A DNA stretch of 64,000 bases from Phycisphaerales bacterium (GCA_029242715.1 JAQWTL010000003.1:20090-84089), one strand, 5' to 3'; positions 52,931-64,000 are shown, counted from the stretch's first letter. Notes: generated by a model not told the origin, from the sequence alone. Program-made: numbers and translations.

Positions 52931-54198
52931 GAATCGGTTCCGTGCTCCGGGCCAGGCGCCAGCAAATCCGCCACGACCAGGTTTGCAAGCAGAAGCCCTC
53001 TTTGGCTAAGGCAGAGCCTGTCCTCCTTCGACCAGTGAAGAAGACCATCTGCAAGGTGCCGTTCCATGATCGGCCGACGGCGGCCTCCACCTTCACCCGA
53101 GAGCATGCCATCCACCTCTTCTCTGGCCAGCCCACTGATACATCGGAGCCCCATCATGAAGCGTTCCCCGATTCGGCCATCTTCCTCCAGTCGCTCCATA
53201 TCAAATACGGTCGACAGCCCTTGACCGGCCAGGTAGCGACCCAGCCTGGGCAGATTCCGCCAACGCAATCCGTCAACATGGCCTGATGCGGACGGCCCAA
53301 AGGCCCACCAGTTCCTGTTGTGCCAATAAAGGAGATTGTGTCGACAGATCTCACCTGGTTTGGCCCAGTTGGAAATCTCATACTGCTCATAGCCCGCCTC
53401 CGCGAGCCGGCTGATTGTCCATTGATACATGGACACTTCATCCTCTTCAGGCACTGCCAGGATTTCGCCTCGATCCAGTCGTCCTCGCAACGGCGTGCCT
53501 GGCTCGTAGATGAGTCCATAACAACTGAGGTGACCGGGATTCAACGAAATCGCCATTTCGAGATCCGCCTGCCATTGCGCCAACTGCTGGCCCGGGATGC
53601 CAAAGATGAGATCCAATGAAATCCGCTCGACACCCGCCTCACGAAGATGCTCCAGTGATCGAGCCACATTGTCAGGATCATGCTTTCTCTGGAGTCGTTC
53701 CAGAAGAACTGGCTGAAACGATTGAGCGCCAAGGCTTACCCGGTTGACTCCGTTCATTGCCAGGGTGCCGGCAATTTCAGGGCTGATCGTTTCTGGATTG
53801 GCCTCGACTGTGAATTCCGTATCCACGCCGAGAAAATGCGCCTGCAAACCCCCGAGGAATCTGGCCAGCAACTCTGAAGAAAGGATGGTTGGCGTTCCGC
53901 CGCCTACGAAAATCGCATCGATGGAACTGCCCACAGCCTCCTTGGGAAAAGACCCCATCTCCTCAAGAATGCGTTTTACGAAGGCCTGATGCTCGTCTTC
54001 CCGGCCTGCGACAGTAAAGAAATCACAGTAATGACACCGATGTGCACAAAATGGGACATGCGCATAGATGCCCTCCACCACTGGAGTTGCATCTGGAGTG
54101 CTGCTGAACAGGCTCTGGATATCAAGCTGCTCTTCACCAGGAAGAAAGGCGTTCTTGACACTCATGGTAGCCTGAGACAGTTGGAGGTCTTCTTTCAT
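52927..54198 (-). CDS. hemW: HemW-type radical SAM protein
   Basis: A 423-residue radical SAM protein. The cluster motif CAHRCHYC lies near residue 51, with IFVGGGTPTILSSELLARF and EFTVEANPETISPE after it. ISLDLIFGIPGQQLAQWQAD and ISNWAKPGEICRHNLLYWHN are HemW/HemN blocks. HemW, a haem chaperone, is more likely than HemN because of the CxxxCxxC spacing with Phe following. Start ATG 54198 has GGAGG about 11 nt upstream. It is the first gene of a three-gene coupled unit and faces the FHA gene across 54 bp. Confidence 0.87.
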   Translation of the reverse strand: MKEDLQLSQATMSVKNAFLPGEEQLDIQSLFSSTPDATPVVEGIYAHVPFCAHRCHYCDFFTVAGREDEHQAFVKRILEEMGSFPKEAVGSSIDAIFVGGGTPTILSSELLARFLGGLQAHFLGVDTEFTVEANPETISPEIAGTLAMNGVNRVSLGAQSFQPVLLERLQRKHDPDNVARSLEHLREAGVERISLDLIFGIPGQQLAQWQADLEMAISLNPGHLSCYGLIYEPGTPLRGRLDRGEILAVPEEDEVSMYQWTISRLAEAGYEQYEISNWAKPGEICRHNLLYWHNRNWWAFGPSASGHVDGLRWRNLPRLGRYLAGQGLSTVFDMERLEEDGRIGERFMMGLRCISGLAREEVDGMLSGEGGGRRRPIMERHLADGLLHWSKEDRLCLSQRGLLLANLVVADLLAPGPEHGTDS

Positions 54199-54252
54199 TG
54201 AGATCAGGGCCTCCTCAAGGACAGTCTATCCAGAAGGGCTCTACGGGATTCC

Positions 54253-54600
54253 ATGGCTTTACTCAGTCTGATCATGAAGACACACGGGGATCGCGAAAGA
54301 GTATTCGCGATGTCCTCTGAGGAGATGATCATTGGACGAAGCCAGGGCTGCGATCTGCGAATCCCCCTGCCACAGGTCTCCACTGCCCATTGCAAGATCT
54401 CAGAAGATGGCCCAGAAAGGGTCCTTGAGAGCCTTGATGACATGGTTGAAACTCGAGTCAACGGAGTTCGCATCAAGCGGACCGTGCTCTGTGACGAAGA
54501 CGTGGTCGAGATCGGACCGGTGACCTTCCATGTGGCCATAACTGGCGGCCCCGGGGGCTCCAACTTCGAGATCCATCGAGAAGAATCCGCAGGCGAGTGA
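54253..54600 (+). CDS. FHA-domain protein
   Basis: A 115-residue protein that is almost only an FHA domain: MIIGRSQGCDLRIPLPQVS, THCKISEDG-like AHCKISEDGPERVLESLDD, and TRVNGVRI. Conserved Gly-Arg, Ser and Asn-Gly residues of the phosphothreonine site are present (GRS, VSTAH, RVNG). No kinase is adjacent, so the partner is unknown. Divergent from hemW and convergent with the small zinc-ribbon gene 21 bp away. Confidence 0.9.
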   Translation: MALLSLIMKTHGDRERVFAMSSEEMIIGRSQGCDLRIPLPQVSTAHCKISEDGPERVLESLDDMVETRVNGVRIKRTVLCDEDVVEIGPVTFHVAITGGPGGSNFEIHREESAGE

Positions 54601-54621
54601 CCAACTCCCTGATCGGGCGAT

Positions 54622-54804
54622 TCACGCCATCACACGTGCCACTGGGGACACCTCGGTACCAGAGAGTCGAATCCCCGGCACACGCAACGTGGTTTCGCAG
54701 TGACGGCACCTCACCAGGTGACCGCGTGCGGCCTTGGGAACGGCCAGCAGGCGACGACAGCACAGGTTTGGACACCGAACACGAAATCTAGTCGGAGCTG
54801 TCAT
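54622..54804 (-). CDS. Small zinc-ribbon protein
   Basis: A 60-residue protein with MTAPTRFRVRCPNLCCRRLL and VPKAARGHLVRCRHC, giving a CxxxC/CxxC zinc ribbon of the kind common in planctomycetes. The ATG at 54804 has a strong site, GGAGG 6 nt upstream, which marks it as real although the frame is open longer upstream. Function unknown; such proteins often bind nucleic acid or protein partners. It is convergent with the FHA gene and divergent from purA. Confidence 0.7.
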   Translation of the reverse strand: MTAPTRFRVRCPNLCCRRLLAVPKAARGHLVRCRHCETTLRVPGIRLSGTEVSPVARVMA

Positions 54805-54969
54805 GGCGGGCCTCCAGTCGGGTTGCGAACCAGGATCTATCGGAGTCTCCTGACCCCTTCTTGAGCCCAACCCCGAGGTGGATCTGCCGGAGACTCGGCC
54901 CGATAGCCCTGCTACACTTGCCACTGGACGTCTTGGCTTGAAACACACAGTTCCCGACCGGTTTTCCCG

Positions 54970-56369
<1,400 letters not shown>

Positions 56370-56430
56370 ACTCGACAGCTGACTGCGCGTCTCATGCGGG
56401 GAGGGGCGGTCAGGACATGGCGAGAAAAGC

Positions 56431-57189
56431 ATGAGCACCAGTACCAGTTCCAAGACACTGCAAGTTGACGGCGTACCATCTGATCGAATGCCTCGCCATA
56501 TTGCCGTCATCATGGATGGCAATGGCCGATGGGCTGCAGCAAAAGACAAGCCTCGATTCGAAGGCCACAGGGCGGGTGTTGAATCTGCAAGAGCCATCGT
56601 GGAACATGCCGGCCGTCTTGGCATAGAGGCCATGACTCTGTATTCCTTCAGTCAGGAGAATTGGAAACGACCAGCCAGTGAGGTCAATGCCCTCATGCAG
56701 CTTCTAGTCGACGTCCTCCCAACTGAACGTGACACGCTCATCAACAACAATGTCCGCTTCAGAATGATCGGAAGCCGTGACGAACTGGCAGCAGATGTAC
56801 TCAGGGAACTGGATACGACCTGCCAGGAGAGCGCTCACTGCACCGGCCTGCAATTGAATGTTGCTCTGAACTATGGATCACGTCAGGAAATCGTGGATAC
56901 GGCAAAGCGACTGGCCCACCGTGTCCAAACCGGCGAGCTATCCATTGATGAGATCGATGAAACCTGCTTCAGCAATCATCTCTGGACAGCGGGCCTGCCC
57001 GACCCTGATCTTCTGATCAGAACAGCAGGCGAGCACCGGGTCTCCAACTATCTGCTCTGGCAGATTTCCTATGCGGAGATCTACGTGAGCGATCTCTACT
57101 GGCCTGATTTCACCGACAAGGCTCTTGAAGAAGCCATTCGTGATTTTGCCGGCCGCCGCCGTCGATTCGGCGCACTCGATGATGAGTGA
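56431..57189 (+). CDS. uppS: Isoprenyl transferase (undecaprenyl diphosphate synthase type)
   Basis: A 252-residue cis-prenyltransferase that makes the C55 carrier for peptidoglycan and surface polymers. IAVIMDGNGRWA holds catalytic D29; YSFSQENWKRP, LNYGSRQEIVD and DPDLLIRTAGEHRVSNYLLW are the other signature blocks. The first 20 residues are extra relative to short family members. It lies 61 bp downstream of purA; the convergent giant gene ends 124 bp further. Confidence 0.95.
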   Translation: MSTSTSSKTLQVDGVPSDRMPRHIAVIMDGNGRWAAAKDKPRFEGHRAGVESARAIVEHAGRLGIEAMTLYSFSQENWKRPASEVNALMQLLVDVLPTERDTLINNNVRFRMIGSRDELAADVLRELDTTCQESAHCTGLQLNVALNYGSRQEIVDTAKRLAHRVQTGELSIDEIDETCFSNHLWTAGLPDPDLLIRTAGEHRVSNYLLWQISYAEIYVSDLYWPDFTDKALEEAIRDFAGRRRRFGALDDE

Positions 57190-57280
57190 GCAGGAAACTT
57201 GCGTCTCCTGAAAAAGGAACCGCCCCGCCTACATGCCATGGCAGCGGCGATGTGCGACGGGACGGCTCACGTTCATGATT

Positions 57281-57297
57281 GGGCCAGACGGCCCTTT
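57281..57297 (+). terminator. Weak hairpin after uppS
   Basis: GGGCC (57281-57285), an AGAC loop and GGCCC (57290-57294) followed by TTT make a short stem in the 124-bp gap between the convergent uppS and giant gene. The T tract is too short for a confident terminator. Confidence 0.3.
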
Positions 57298-57313
57298 GAG
57301 TCTTGAGTCTTGA

Positions 57314-60300
57314 TCAGTTCTCGATCTTCTCCAGATAGACGATCTTGGGCTTGTCCCCCGGGCGATCGACTTCACTGCGATCTACAAGCATCACGTAACG
57401 ACTGTCATCCACGATGGCATCCGGATCCGTCGCATCCCAGATACCCGTTTCCGGATCGGGCTTGAAGGTCCGCACACGGAAGTGGACCGTGAACATGTCT
57501 GATCGTGTGCTGATCATGTTCGAGATGCCCGAGTAGAGCAAGTTGGCTTCCTCGGCATCGCCAGCAACCATGTCACCACCAAGCACACGCTCACGATATC
57601 GCGAGTCATTATCAGCAACACGCTTCCATGTGGGACGCTTGCCATGCAGGAACTGGGCTCCATCACCACGAGAGTCGCTGATCTCACTGGCATCCGTGCC
57701 CAGGTTTGCGCCGATATCCCAGAAGGCAAACCGGTTGTCCTGGAGTGGCGTGTCCTCGGCAGCATCGATGTAATCGATGACTGTCCGGAACGGGCGATTG
57801 GCTGCAAAATCAATCTCCCAGGAACGCTCGGGAGTCCAACCATCAACCAGACCAGAAACGTTGTCCACACTGGTATTGGCTGGCGCCTCCAGCTGGAAGA
57901 GCTGCCCCAGACTCTGGAATCCGCGGACACCACTGGCCGTGGCAATCCCGTCATCCGGGAAGGTCGCCCCCTCGAAGGTCGTCCCCTCGTATTCCGGCGG
58001 TATACCCGCACTGACCCGGTCGGCGGCCGGCAGATTCAAGTTCACACTGTCGCAACGAAGATTGGAATCAAAGTTGCTCTGTGGCGTATGAGCCCCTCGC
58101 ATGGAATAGTTCGGACCGGTGTCATAGCCATTGCACATGGCAAACTCCCAGTCCTCGACAGTTCCATTGCCATCCAGATCGATGTTGGGTTCGTAACTCG
58201 GCCGTAACCAGGATCCGCTGGAACCGACGTAAGGCGCCGAACGAATCGGCTGTGGATTTGTCGACGAACCGAAACCGGTTGGCGCAACACCAAGCATGTC
58301 ACGGTACTGGATCATCGCCTCGGGCAACGCGACCCGTGGGTTGCGATTCACAAGAGTGCCGCCGCTGATGTTGCTGTCAAGAACATTGCCGCCTCCCAGG
58401 GCATCACCGTCTGCATTGCCACCATGGACCATCTGGTACATGTGCGGCAAGGTCCTGAGTGTTTCCAACGTAGCGGTATTGATGTTCACCAGACCTGGCG
58501 TACCCTTGCCTTCGAAGCCTCGGGCATTCATGAAGTTCGGGTCGTAACCGATGGGTTGCCCAAGGTAGGACCGGCTGAACTGTTCATACGCTGGCTCTGG
58601 ATCGATGACACCATCCGGGACAGTATTCCAGGCGCCCTGGTTGTAACTGAGGTTGTCAACCAGATCATGGATGCCCGGTCCATCACAGACGAACAAGTCA
58701 AGGACACGCTGGCCCGCGGGCTGAATCGGCTCCAGGTGAGAGAGTTCCGTACTGGGCCTCACCCATGGCTGCATCCGATCCGACAATGTATTGGTCTCAT
58801 CAGAAGCCAGATCCTTCACAGGTTCACCAACCAGATGATTACGTCCCGGGGCACTGGGAGAAACCTCGAGTCGACCAACGCGACGAAGCGCATCACGCAT
58901 CAACTCACGATACTCCCAGCGACGCTGATCAGGAACATTGATGCCTGGTGGCGGAGAGTATTCAATCTTAACCTGCATACGTTGGGACACCAGTGGCCGG
59001 GCTTCTTGAATCGTGTCCTGAAGTTCCTTAGAAAGCGATTCAGAGAACGTGCGAATAGTCTCCACAGGAACAGTAGGATCCGGACGTGGTGAGACACCGG
59101 GATTGCCCGGATAGTGACCATCCAGGTACGGCTGGCTGATGAGGTGGGCATGAGTCCAGACATTGAGGACTTCACCGACCTGCTCGAAGTTGCCATCCTT
59201 GTGATTCATCTGGAAAGCGAACGGCGCGATGAAGTTCTCGTCATAGCGATAGCCACCATTTCCATCCTGGTCATAGGCAACGTTGGGATCAAAGCGAGGA
59301 GGCTCCTCCACCGCATAGACACCCTTGTCCGGGAAGGACCACAGGTTATTGAGATCCTGATTGCCACTGCCATCAATATACGCAGCGTTGTTCTCATAGG
59401 AAATCATGTTGAAAGCCGTCGGCTTTCGATTGCGATAGACAATCGTGTATTGCCCATTGCTTCCCAGCACTCGAGGCATTCTCGAATTGCGGCTCAGCCA
59501 TGGGAAGTAGGGCCCATCGCTTCCATTGGGGTCGATGTAGGTGCCAAGAGCGCGGTCGAAGACGCCATCAGGATCGATCTGCTGCCCTCCCTCTCCAAAC
59601 CCGGAGGGGTTGTAGTCGAATTCAAAGTATTCATAATGGCGAGCCGAAGATTCTCCTGCGCCTCTGGATTCACGAATATCCTTTGAGGTGAACGTGACCG
59701 CCGGATCATCGTCATCCACAAGATCTTCGTACCCCAGCTTTACCGCAGTACTGTTGTCATTACCGCGGATCACGATCTGGTAGAAATTGCCATTGGCATC
59801 TTCAAGCTGCGTATTCAAGCGGGTAATTCCTGGAGCGATCTCGACCGATTGACGGGGGTTGATTCTCTGTTCGGCAAAGTGGCTGGAGAAGATCGCCCGA
59901 TCATTGCCCTCATCCGGCGCATCTGCTTCAGGATCAAATGTCCATTGGGAGGGCGATGTCCTCGCAAGGAACTCGGTACTGATAAGCGGCAATGCCTCGC
60001 CATCAAGTTGTGAGTTGGGACTTTGCTCGAACAATCGTGGCGAATGTGACCGGGTGACACTGCCCTGCCCCAGCACGTAACGAGGAGCTGAATACTCCAT
60101 CTGGTGCTGAGGCGGAGTGACGACCTCAGGCTGATTTGGCCATTCCGGATCAAGGCCCCATGGACGTGCATAACGCGCCCATTGAGCAAAGCGTGCAGAC
60201 CGTGCCTTGTTGGCCATGTATTGCTGACTGGCCGGGGTCGTCCAACCGGGATACCGATCCAGTGTACCAGGACCCTGATCATCGCTGAGATCAAACCATG

Positions 60301-63300
60301 ACCGCCCCAATCCAATATGGGAACCGCTGAAAGCGTCATTGTCTGCGATTTGTGAACGATCCCAGAGAATCGGAAAATAACGCTCTCCGTTGTCAAGGGT
60401 GACGTTCCAACTGATCTTGTCGTTGGGCATGGGCGCGTACTGGATATTGGGATCATCAGTATCTTCAGTAATATTCCATGGCCCGGTGAAGATCGTGTTC
60501 AGTGCAGGAAGGCGTTCCTTGGACAGGCTTCCGGGGTAGAGGTAGTCCCGATCGACCTGGGCATCTTCGTCGTTTTCTTCAAAGGGATCTGAGCTGCTGC
60601 TGCTGTTGACCGGATAGGTCTTACCCCACTGAAGTCCCGTAACGGTTTCCATGAGAGGATCCTGCCACGAGCCGTCCTCGCCAAGTTGCAGGCTCCTGTC
60701 AATGACCACTTCCTGCTCTGGCACTCCCGCCCCGTCGTTGCCAATGAACAGCGATGTGAAATCCCCGTTCGGATTGAAGCTCTCATTGCCATACTCGAAT
60801 ACGGTTGGATAGCCATTGACGACACTGGCCGGAAGGGAATCGTTGTAATCCAGGTCACCGTTTGAATCGAGGCGGTCAACTCGGACGATCTCAATAGCTG
60901 CATTGCCGGGCGTCCAGTACGTCGTGTTGTTGAGCTGCCTGGGTTGCAGGATGCCGTCATCACACGGGTTCCCGTCGCAATTCGATCCATTCCCGAGAAA
61001 ATACCCGCCGAGATCATCGCAGTCACTAGAACTCGCCACAACCGTGCACTCATTGCCCGAACAACATCCCCCACCAGTACCCCCATTTGGTACACCATGG
61101 AAGTACGGCAACCATGATTGATGTGGTTGCAATAAATCATCATCATCAAACTCGTAATTGGCGTCCTTGTCGCCGTCGTAATAGAGGCGGCTTGTCGCCC
61201 AGATTTCACGAAGATCCTTGTTCACCGCCAGATCCCAGTCAGGGTTGGAATCACCGGGATCAAAGAAGCCGTCTCCACCTGGATCGATTGCTGGTCGCAT
61301 CACCCACACAAGGTCTCCACCACCAACCTGGTAGATCTCGTTGTTGAATTCAAATGATTCGGTCGGCAACAAGGGGGACCCCTGGTTCGGGCTCTCCCCA
61401 AGAAGGTCCAGGAAATCCAGCCACATGTCCAGCTCACCGCGCAAACCATTTCCGAGATCAAATGTCCATCGATTGATGTCGGAAGCGGACTCATCCGGGC
61501 GAGCCGCCGGGACGGATACGATTGTCAAGGTGTAGGGGCGATCATGCGTGGCCGGTGGCAGCACCATGCCATGCTGGGTATTCAACTGGACGGAGCTGCT
61601 GTAGATCCCTGTTTGAGGATTCCACATGAGCCCGGCATCCAGTGCGTCGACGTTTTGCGCATCACCGATCCCTCGAAGAGTCGATACGCGGCCCTCGGTC
61701 ATCGGGTTGATGTTGGGAGAGAGTGGGAACTCCTGGCCAAACAGTCTGATCTTGTAACGAGGCAGGAAGTACGTGATCCCATTGGCAACAACCTTGTCAA
61801 AGAGAGGTATGGGCTGGTCATATGGATTGGCAATCTGGACGACTGCAATCGTGTCGGATGGGCGAGGGTCAGGCATGTACCCGCCTCCACTCTCATCGGG
61901 CTCCAGCTGTGGATAGCCATCACGATTGCCTTCCGCCATGACCCATGCAGGATGCTCATTATCCCAGACGTCATACAACGCGGTTTCATTATTCCCCGTA
62001 TCAGGATCAACAAATACATCACGGTGATAGCCACCTATCATCGCACCCTGTGCACCTGAATTGGGGATCCGGATTGGCCGCGTGACATGTGTCACAAAGG
62101 CCTCGGTGATGAATGGCTGTGGCTCCATTCCAACTGCCCGAACATTCCGGACATGATCCCGGGTATTGGATGCCGCTGGTGTCCATGTGTCTGGCCAGTT
62201 GTCGCCATCGTTGTCGATACCCGCCACGACCTCGGCATTCGGATCCGAATCCAGCAGACCAGGGACGATATATGGGTTGGCCATCTGGCCACCGGTCGTT
62301 TCCGAAAGCAGGGGATATCCCGGCCCATCAAAGTCATCGCCTCGATAAGGACTGTCCAGGTTGGCCGAGAAACTCTCCATCGGTTCGGCAGCCGCACAGT
62401 TCACTTCCAGGCAGGAAGTTCCCGGCTGCCAGCGACCATCCTGCTGAACGCAGGCTGAGATCGCAATCTCATCACAGGTTCCATCAGGCAGGCAGCAGAC
62501 TCCAATGGTGTTACATCCCTGTTCTGGATACCAGGCATAATTCGCACCCTGATCTACACACCCAGCCAAAGTGATAGAAGAACAGGCCCCACTCCCCGGC
62601 GTTGTATTGATGCACGCACCAAGCAGTCCATCATCAATTTCCCAGGGTTGGTAGGCGGCATCATAAAAGATGGTGTCATCAACCCGATGATCATCAGCAC
62701 CCGTATCGATGAACTGATCTTCGATCACTGGACGCCAACGACCATACTGGTTGTTGTAGTCAGGATCCGTATTGTCCAGATTGAGTTCCCAGCCATCCAT
62801 ACGTGGCAGAGCAACAGCACCAAAGGTGCCGCGCGGAGCGCCCAGGCTGTCCTTCCACCCCATCGAGTAGAGCGGTGCCTCGATGTCTGGATCTCGCCAT
62901 GCCTGGATGTTGGCGGCCAACATGGCTGCTGCCTGGCGGGCCTCTTCGATATTCACATCACCGGCATACTGGTAAGGGCTCTGATTCAACCTGCCTGGAA
63001 TCAGGCCTCCACCTGCAAATGTTTCGCGTGTGTTCTCATCCGCATAATCATTGACCTTCTCAAGATCGTCAAAGAGCGGGTTGCCCGCAATCAACATGGC
63101 ATTGGCCCGGTTGTAGCGAGACGCCCAGGAGTCGGTCATGTCACCACTGGTCAACGCGGAAAAAATCGCCTTGGGAAGTCGCTGGCTGAATCCCAATGGT
63201 TGATAGGACACCTGCACTGAAGTGAGTCCACTCTGGTTGAAGGCCACCGGCTGCGGCAACGGGCGCTCCCACTCACGCAGGTCGATCTTCTGCTGCATGT

Positions 63301-64000
63301 GCCGATGAAAATCAGCCCAGGTATCCTTGTTCACCGAGAGCCCGTTATTGATATCGAATCCCTCTGGAGTCCAGGAAGCAGAATTCCCATGGGAAAGGGG
63401 TGGAAGCTGCGAGAGGATCTCGTGGGCATAAGGCACGAATCGGGGATAACCGTCATCCGTGATGCCATCCCCGTCAACATCCTGGAGCTCAGGATCAGGT
63501 TGTGCCTGATACAGGCGACTCCGCCCGATCGTGTCAGCCAGGCTCACACGTCCAACGCGATTCTCTGCCCATAACCAGGGTGGCATAGTTTCATTACGGG
63601 TGCTGTTGAAGAAGGTCAGTTTGCGACGGTTGTCTGCCAGCAACTGACGGTTGTTCAACTGCTCACCCAGGGCCGAACTCTCTTCACGGTCCTGGCCGGA
63701 GCGAAGGAAAGAGGTTGCAACACTGTCGGTGTATGGATCGATGGACCACTCGGGGCTCATCACCTGCTCGAAGCGGCCATAGAGCCATGGCAAGTTGTTT
63801 CCCTCGTAGGACCGAAGTTCCAGTTCCTCGCCGATTCCCATGGGCGTAAAGAAACTGCCGGCATCGAAGGGGTTGATGCCTGCCTGCTGGAAGTAGAACA
63901 GGCGGTTATTGCGATCATGGACTTCGCCATAGGCGCCGTCAGGGAAGGAGACGTTGTAATCAATGCCAAGCTCTGAAGTCAGGTCCTGGAGAGTGCCGCT
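57314..64000 (-). CDS. Giant GspK-like pseudopilin-family protein (5' end outside window)
   Basis: 2228 residues are present and the frame is open to the right edge, so the N-terminus is missing. The recognisable C-terminal part has GTPGLVNINTATLETLRTLP near residue 1830, the helix-hairpin-helix-like NINTA motif of the minor pseudopilin GspK of type II secretion, and a final beta part (SRYVMLVDRSEVDRPGD). The length is far above the ~330 of GspK. Two Cys-rich modules are inserted, near residues 458-537 and 973-1017 (CCLPDGTC, CCSGNEC types). Asp-rich DVDGDGITDDGYP at about residue 160 suggests calcium binding. Probably an envelope protein; its exact role is unknown. Confidence 0.7.
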   Translation of the reverse strand, partial: SGTLQDLTSELGIDYNVSFPDGAYGEVHDRNNRLFYFQQAGINPFDAGSFFTPMGIGEELELRSYEGNNLPWLYGRFEQVMSPEWSIDPYTDSVATSFLRSGQDREESSALGEQLNNRQLLADNRRKLTFFNSTRNETMPPWLWAENRVGRVSLADTIGRSRLYQAQPDPELQDVDGDGITDDGYPRFVPYAHEILSQLPPLSHGNSASWTPEGFDINNGLSVNKDTWADFHRHMQQKIDLREWERPLPQPVAFNQSGLTSVQVSYQPLGFSQRLPKAIFSALTSGDMTDSWASRYNRANAMLIAGNPLFDDLEKVNDYADENTRETFAGGGLIPGRLNQSPYQYAGDVNIEEARQAAAMLAANIQAWRDPDIEAPLYSMGWKDSLGAPRGTFGAVALPRMDGWELNLDNTDPDYNNQYGRWRPVIEDQFIDTGADDHRVDDTIFYDAAYQPWEIDDGLLGACINTTPGSGACSSITLAGCVDQGANYAWYPEQGCNTIGVCCLPDGTCDEIAISACVQQDGRWQPGTSCLEVNCAAAEPMESFSANLDSPYRGDDFDGPGYPLLSETTGGQMANPYIVPGLLDSDPNAEVVAGIDNDGDNWPDTWTPAASNTRDHVRNVRAVGMEPQPFITEAFVTHVTRPIRIPNSGAQGAMIGGYHRDVFVDPDTGNNETALYDVWDNEHPAWVMAEGNRDGYPQLEPDESGGGYMPDPRPSDTIAVVQIANPYDQPIPLFDKVVANGITYFLPRYKIRLFGQEFPLSPNINPMTEGRVSTLRGIGDAQNVDALDAGLMWNPQTGIYSSSVQLNTQHGMVLPPATHDRPYTLTIVSVPAARPDESASDINRWTFDLGNGLRGELDMWLDFLDLLGESPNQGSPLLPTESFEFNNEIYQVGGGDLVWVMRPAIDPGGDGFFDPGDSNPDWDLAVNKDLREIWATSRLYYDGDKDANYEFDDDDLLQPHQSWLPYFHGVPNGGTGGGCCSGNECTVVASSSDCDDLGGYFLGNGSNCDGNPCDDGILQPRQLNNTTYWTPGNAAIEIVRVDRLDSNGDLDYNDSLPASVVNGYPTVFEYGNESFNPNGDFTSLFIGNDGAGVPEQEVVIDRSLQLGEDGSWQDPLMETVTGLQWGKTYPVNSSSSSDPFEENDEDAQVDRDYLYPGSLSKERLPALNTIFTGPWNITEDTDDPNIQYAPMPNDKISWNVTLDNGERYFPILWDRSQIADNDAFSGSHIGLGRSWFDLSDDQGPGTLDRYPGWTTPASQQYMANKARSARFAQWARYARPWGLDPEWPNQPEVVTPPQHQMEYSAPRYVLGQGSVTRSHSPRLFEQSPNSQLDGEALPLISTEFLARTSPSQWTFDPEADAPDEGNDRAIFSSHFAEQRINPRQSVEIAPGITRLNTQLEDANGNFYQIVIRGNDNSTAVKLGYEDLVDDDDPAVTFTSKDIRESRGAGESSARHYEYFEFDYNPSGFGEGGQQIDPDGVFDRALGTYIDPNGSDGPYFPWLSRNSRMPRVLGSNGQYTIVYRNRKPTAFNMISYENNAAYIDGSGNQDLNNLWSFPDKGVYAVEEPPRFDPNVAYDQDGNGGYRYDENFIAPFAFQMNHKDGNFEQVGEVLNVWTHAHLISQPYLDGHYPGNPGVSPRPDPTVPVETIRTFSESLSKELQDTIQEARPLVSQRMQVKIEYSPPPGINVPDQRRWEYRELMRDALRRVGRLEVSPSAPGRNHLVGEPVKDLASDETNTLSDRMQPWVRPSTELSHLEPIQPAGQRVLDLFVCDGPGIHDLVDNLSYNQGAWNTVPDGVIDPEPAYEQFSRSYLGQPIGYDPNFMNARGFEGKGTPGLVNINTATLETLRTLPHMYQMVHGGNADGDALGGGNVLDSNISGGTLVNRNPRVALPEAMIQYRDMLGVAPTGFGSSTNPQPIRSAPYVGSSGSWLRPSYEPNIDLDGNGTVEDWEFAMCNGYDTGPNYSMRGAHTPQSNFDSNLRCDSVNLNLPAADRVSAGIPPEYEGTTFEGATFPDDGIATASGVRGFQSLGQLFQLEAPANTSVDNVSGLVDGWTPERSWEIDFAANRPFRTVIDYIDAAEDTPLQDNRFAFWDIGANLGTDASEISDSRGDGAQFLHGKRPTWKRVADNDSRYRERVLGGDMVAGDAEEANLLYSGISNMISTRSDMFTVHFRVRTFKPDPETGIWDATDPDAIVDDSRYVMLVDRSEVDRPGDKPKIVYLEKIEN

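Overview
The window looks like a piece of a marine planctomycete chromosome, most likely class Phycisphaerae. The evidence is a combination of traits: a secreted protein ending in a PEP-CTERM-like tail (VPAPGALALL then RRRR), a PVC-type membrane-bound dehydrogenase fused to cytochrome c, a remnant of a planctomycete-style dockerin motif, cysteine-rich CCLPDGTC-type modules inside a giant pseudopilin-like protein, and a futalosine-pathway menaquinone gene. Base composition is moderately GC-rich by eye. It reads as ordinary core genome: no phage, transposase, integrase, CRISPR array or rRNA was seen. Family names come from motif recognition by eye; no search was run.

Layout. 1-7816 (minus) is a tightly packed seven-gene run: a LOG-family protein, a lipoprotein, a CDP-alcohol phosphatidyltransferase (pssA-like), gltX, an unknown protein, fumarylacetoacetase and a cytochrome c/copper-monooxygenase-like gene cut by the left edge. 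A large AsmA-like protein lies upstream (7918-12060). 12158-19613 carries an SDR epimerase, trpE, an orphan ABC ATPase, ruvC, a YdjY lipoprotein, a duplicated PTPS/QueD protein, a TPR-cyclophilin and an ACT protein. 19660-24090 holds mqnD with an acyl-CoA/AMP ligase, a SPOR lipoprotein and a class V aminotransferase. 24091-24818 is the only long gene-free stretch; it sits in front of lexA, has a candidate extended -10 promoter and several strong stems, and may be a long leader or a separate RNA.

25496-33273 holds a small membrane protein, dprA, a coiled-coil membrane protein, the PVC dehydrogenase-cytochrome, a kinase-aminotransferase fusion (hydroxylysine/ethanolamine-phosphate type) and a PEP-CTERM-like protein. 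An initiator tRNA-fMet with a good sigma70 promoter and a terminator lies at 33469-33542. 33676-44320 carries a TPR sulfotransferase, a hutF-like deiminase overlapping an argE-like deacetylase, an S9 peptidase overlapping a BtpA-family protein, a threonine-to-glycine pair (SDR threonine dehydrogenase and kbl) and rlmN. 44344-47336 is a pair of adjacent large secreted alpha-helical proteins of unknown function. 47480-57189 has a YpdA-like reductase, YraN, a SurA-like lipoprotein, a DUF1844 protein, a GT-C membrane protein with FkbM methyltransferase and hemW, an FHA protein, a zinc ribbon, purA and uppS. 57314-64000 is most of one giant GspK-like gene running off the right edge.

The recognisable metabolism covers aromatic amino-acid breakdown (fah), histidine and threonine breakdown, tryptophan and menaquinone synthesis, queuosine/pterin chemistry, phospholipid and undecaprenyl synthesis, and DNA repair (ruvC, lexA, dprA).
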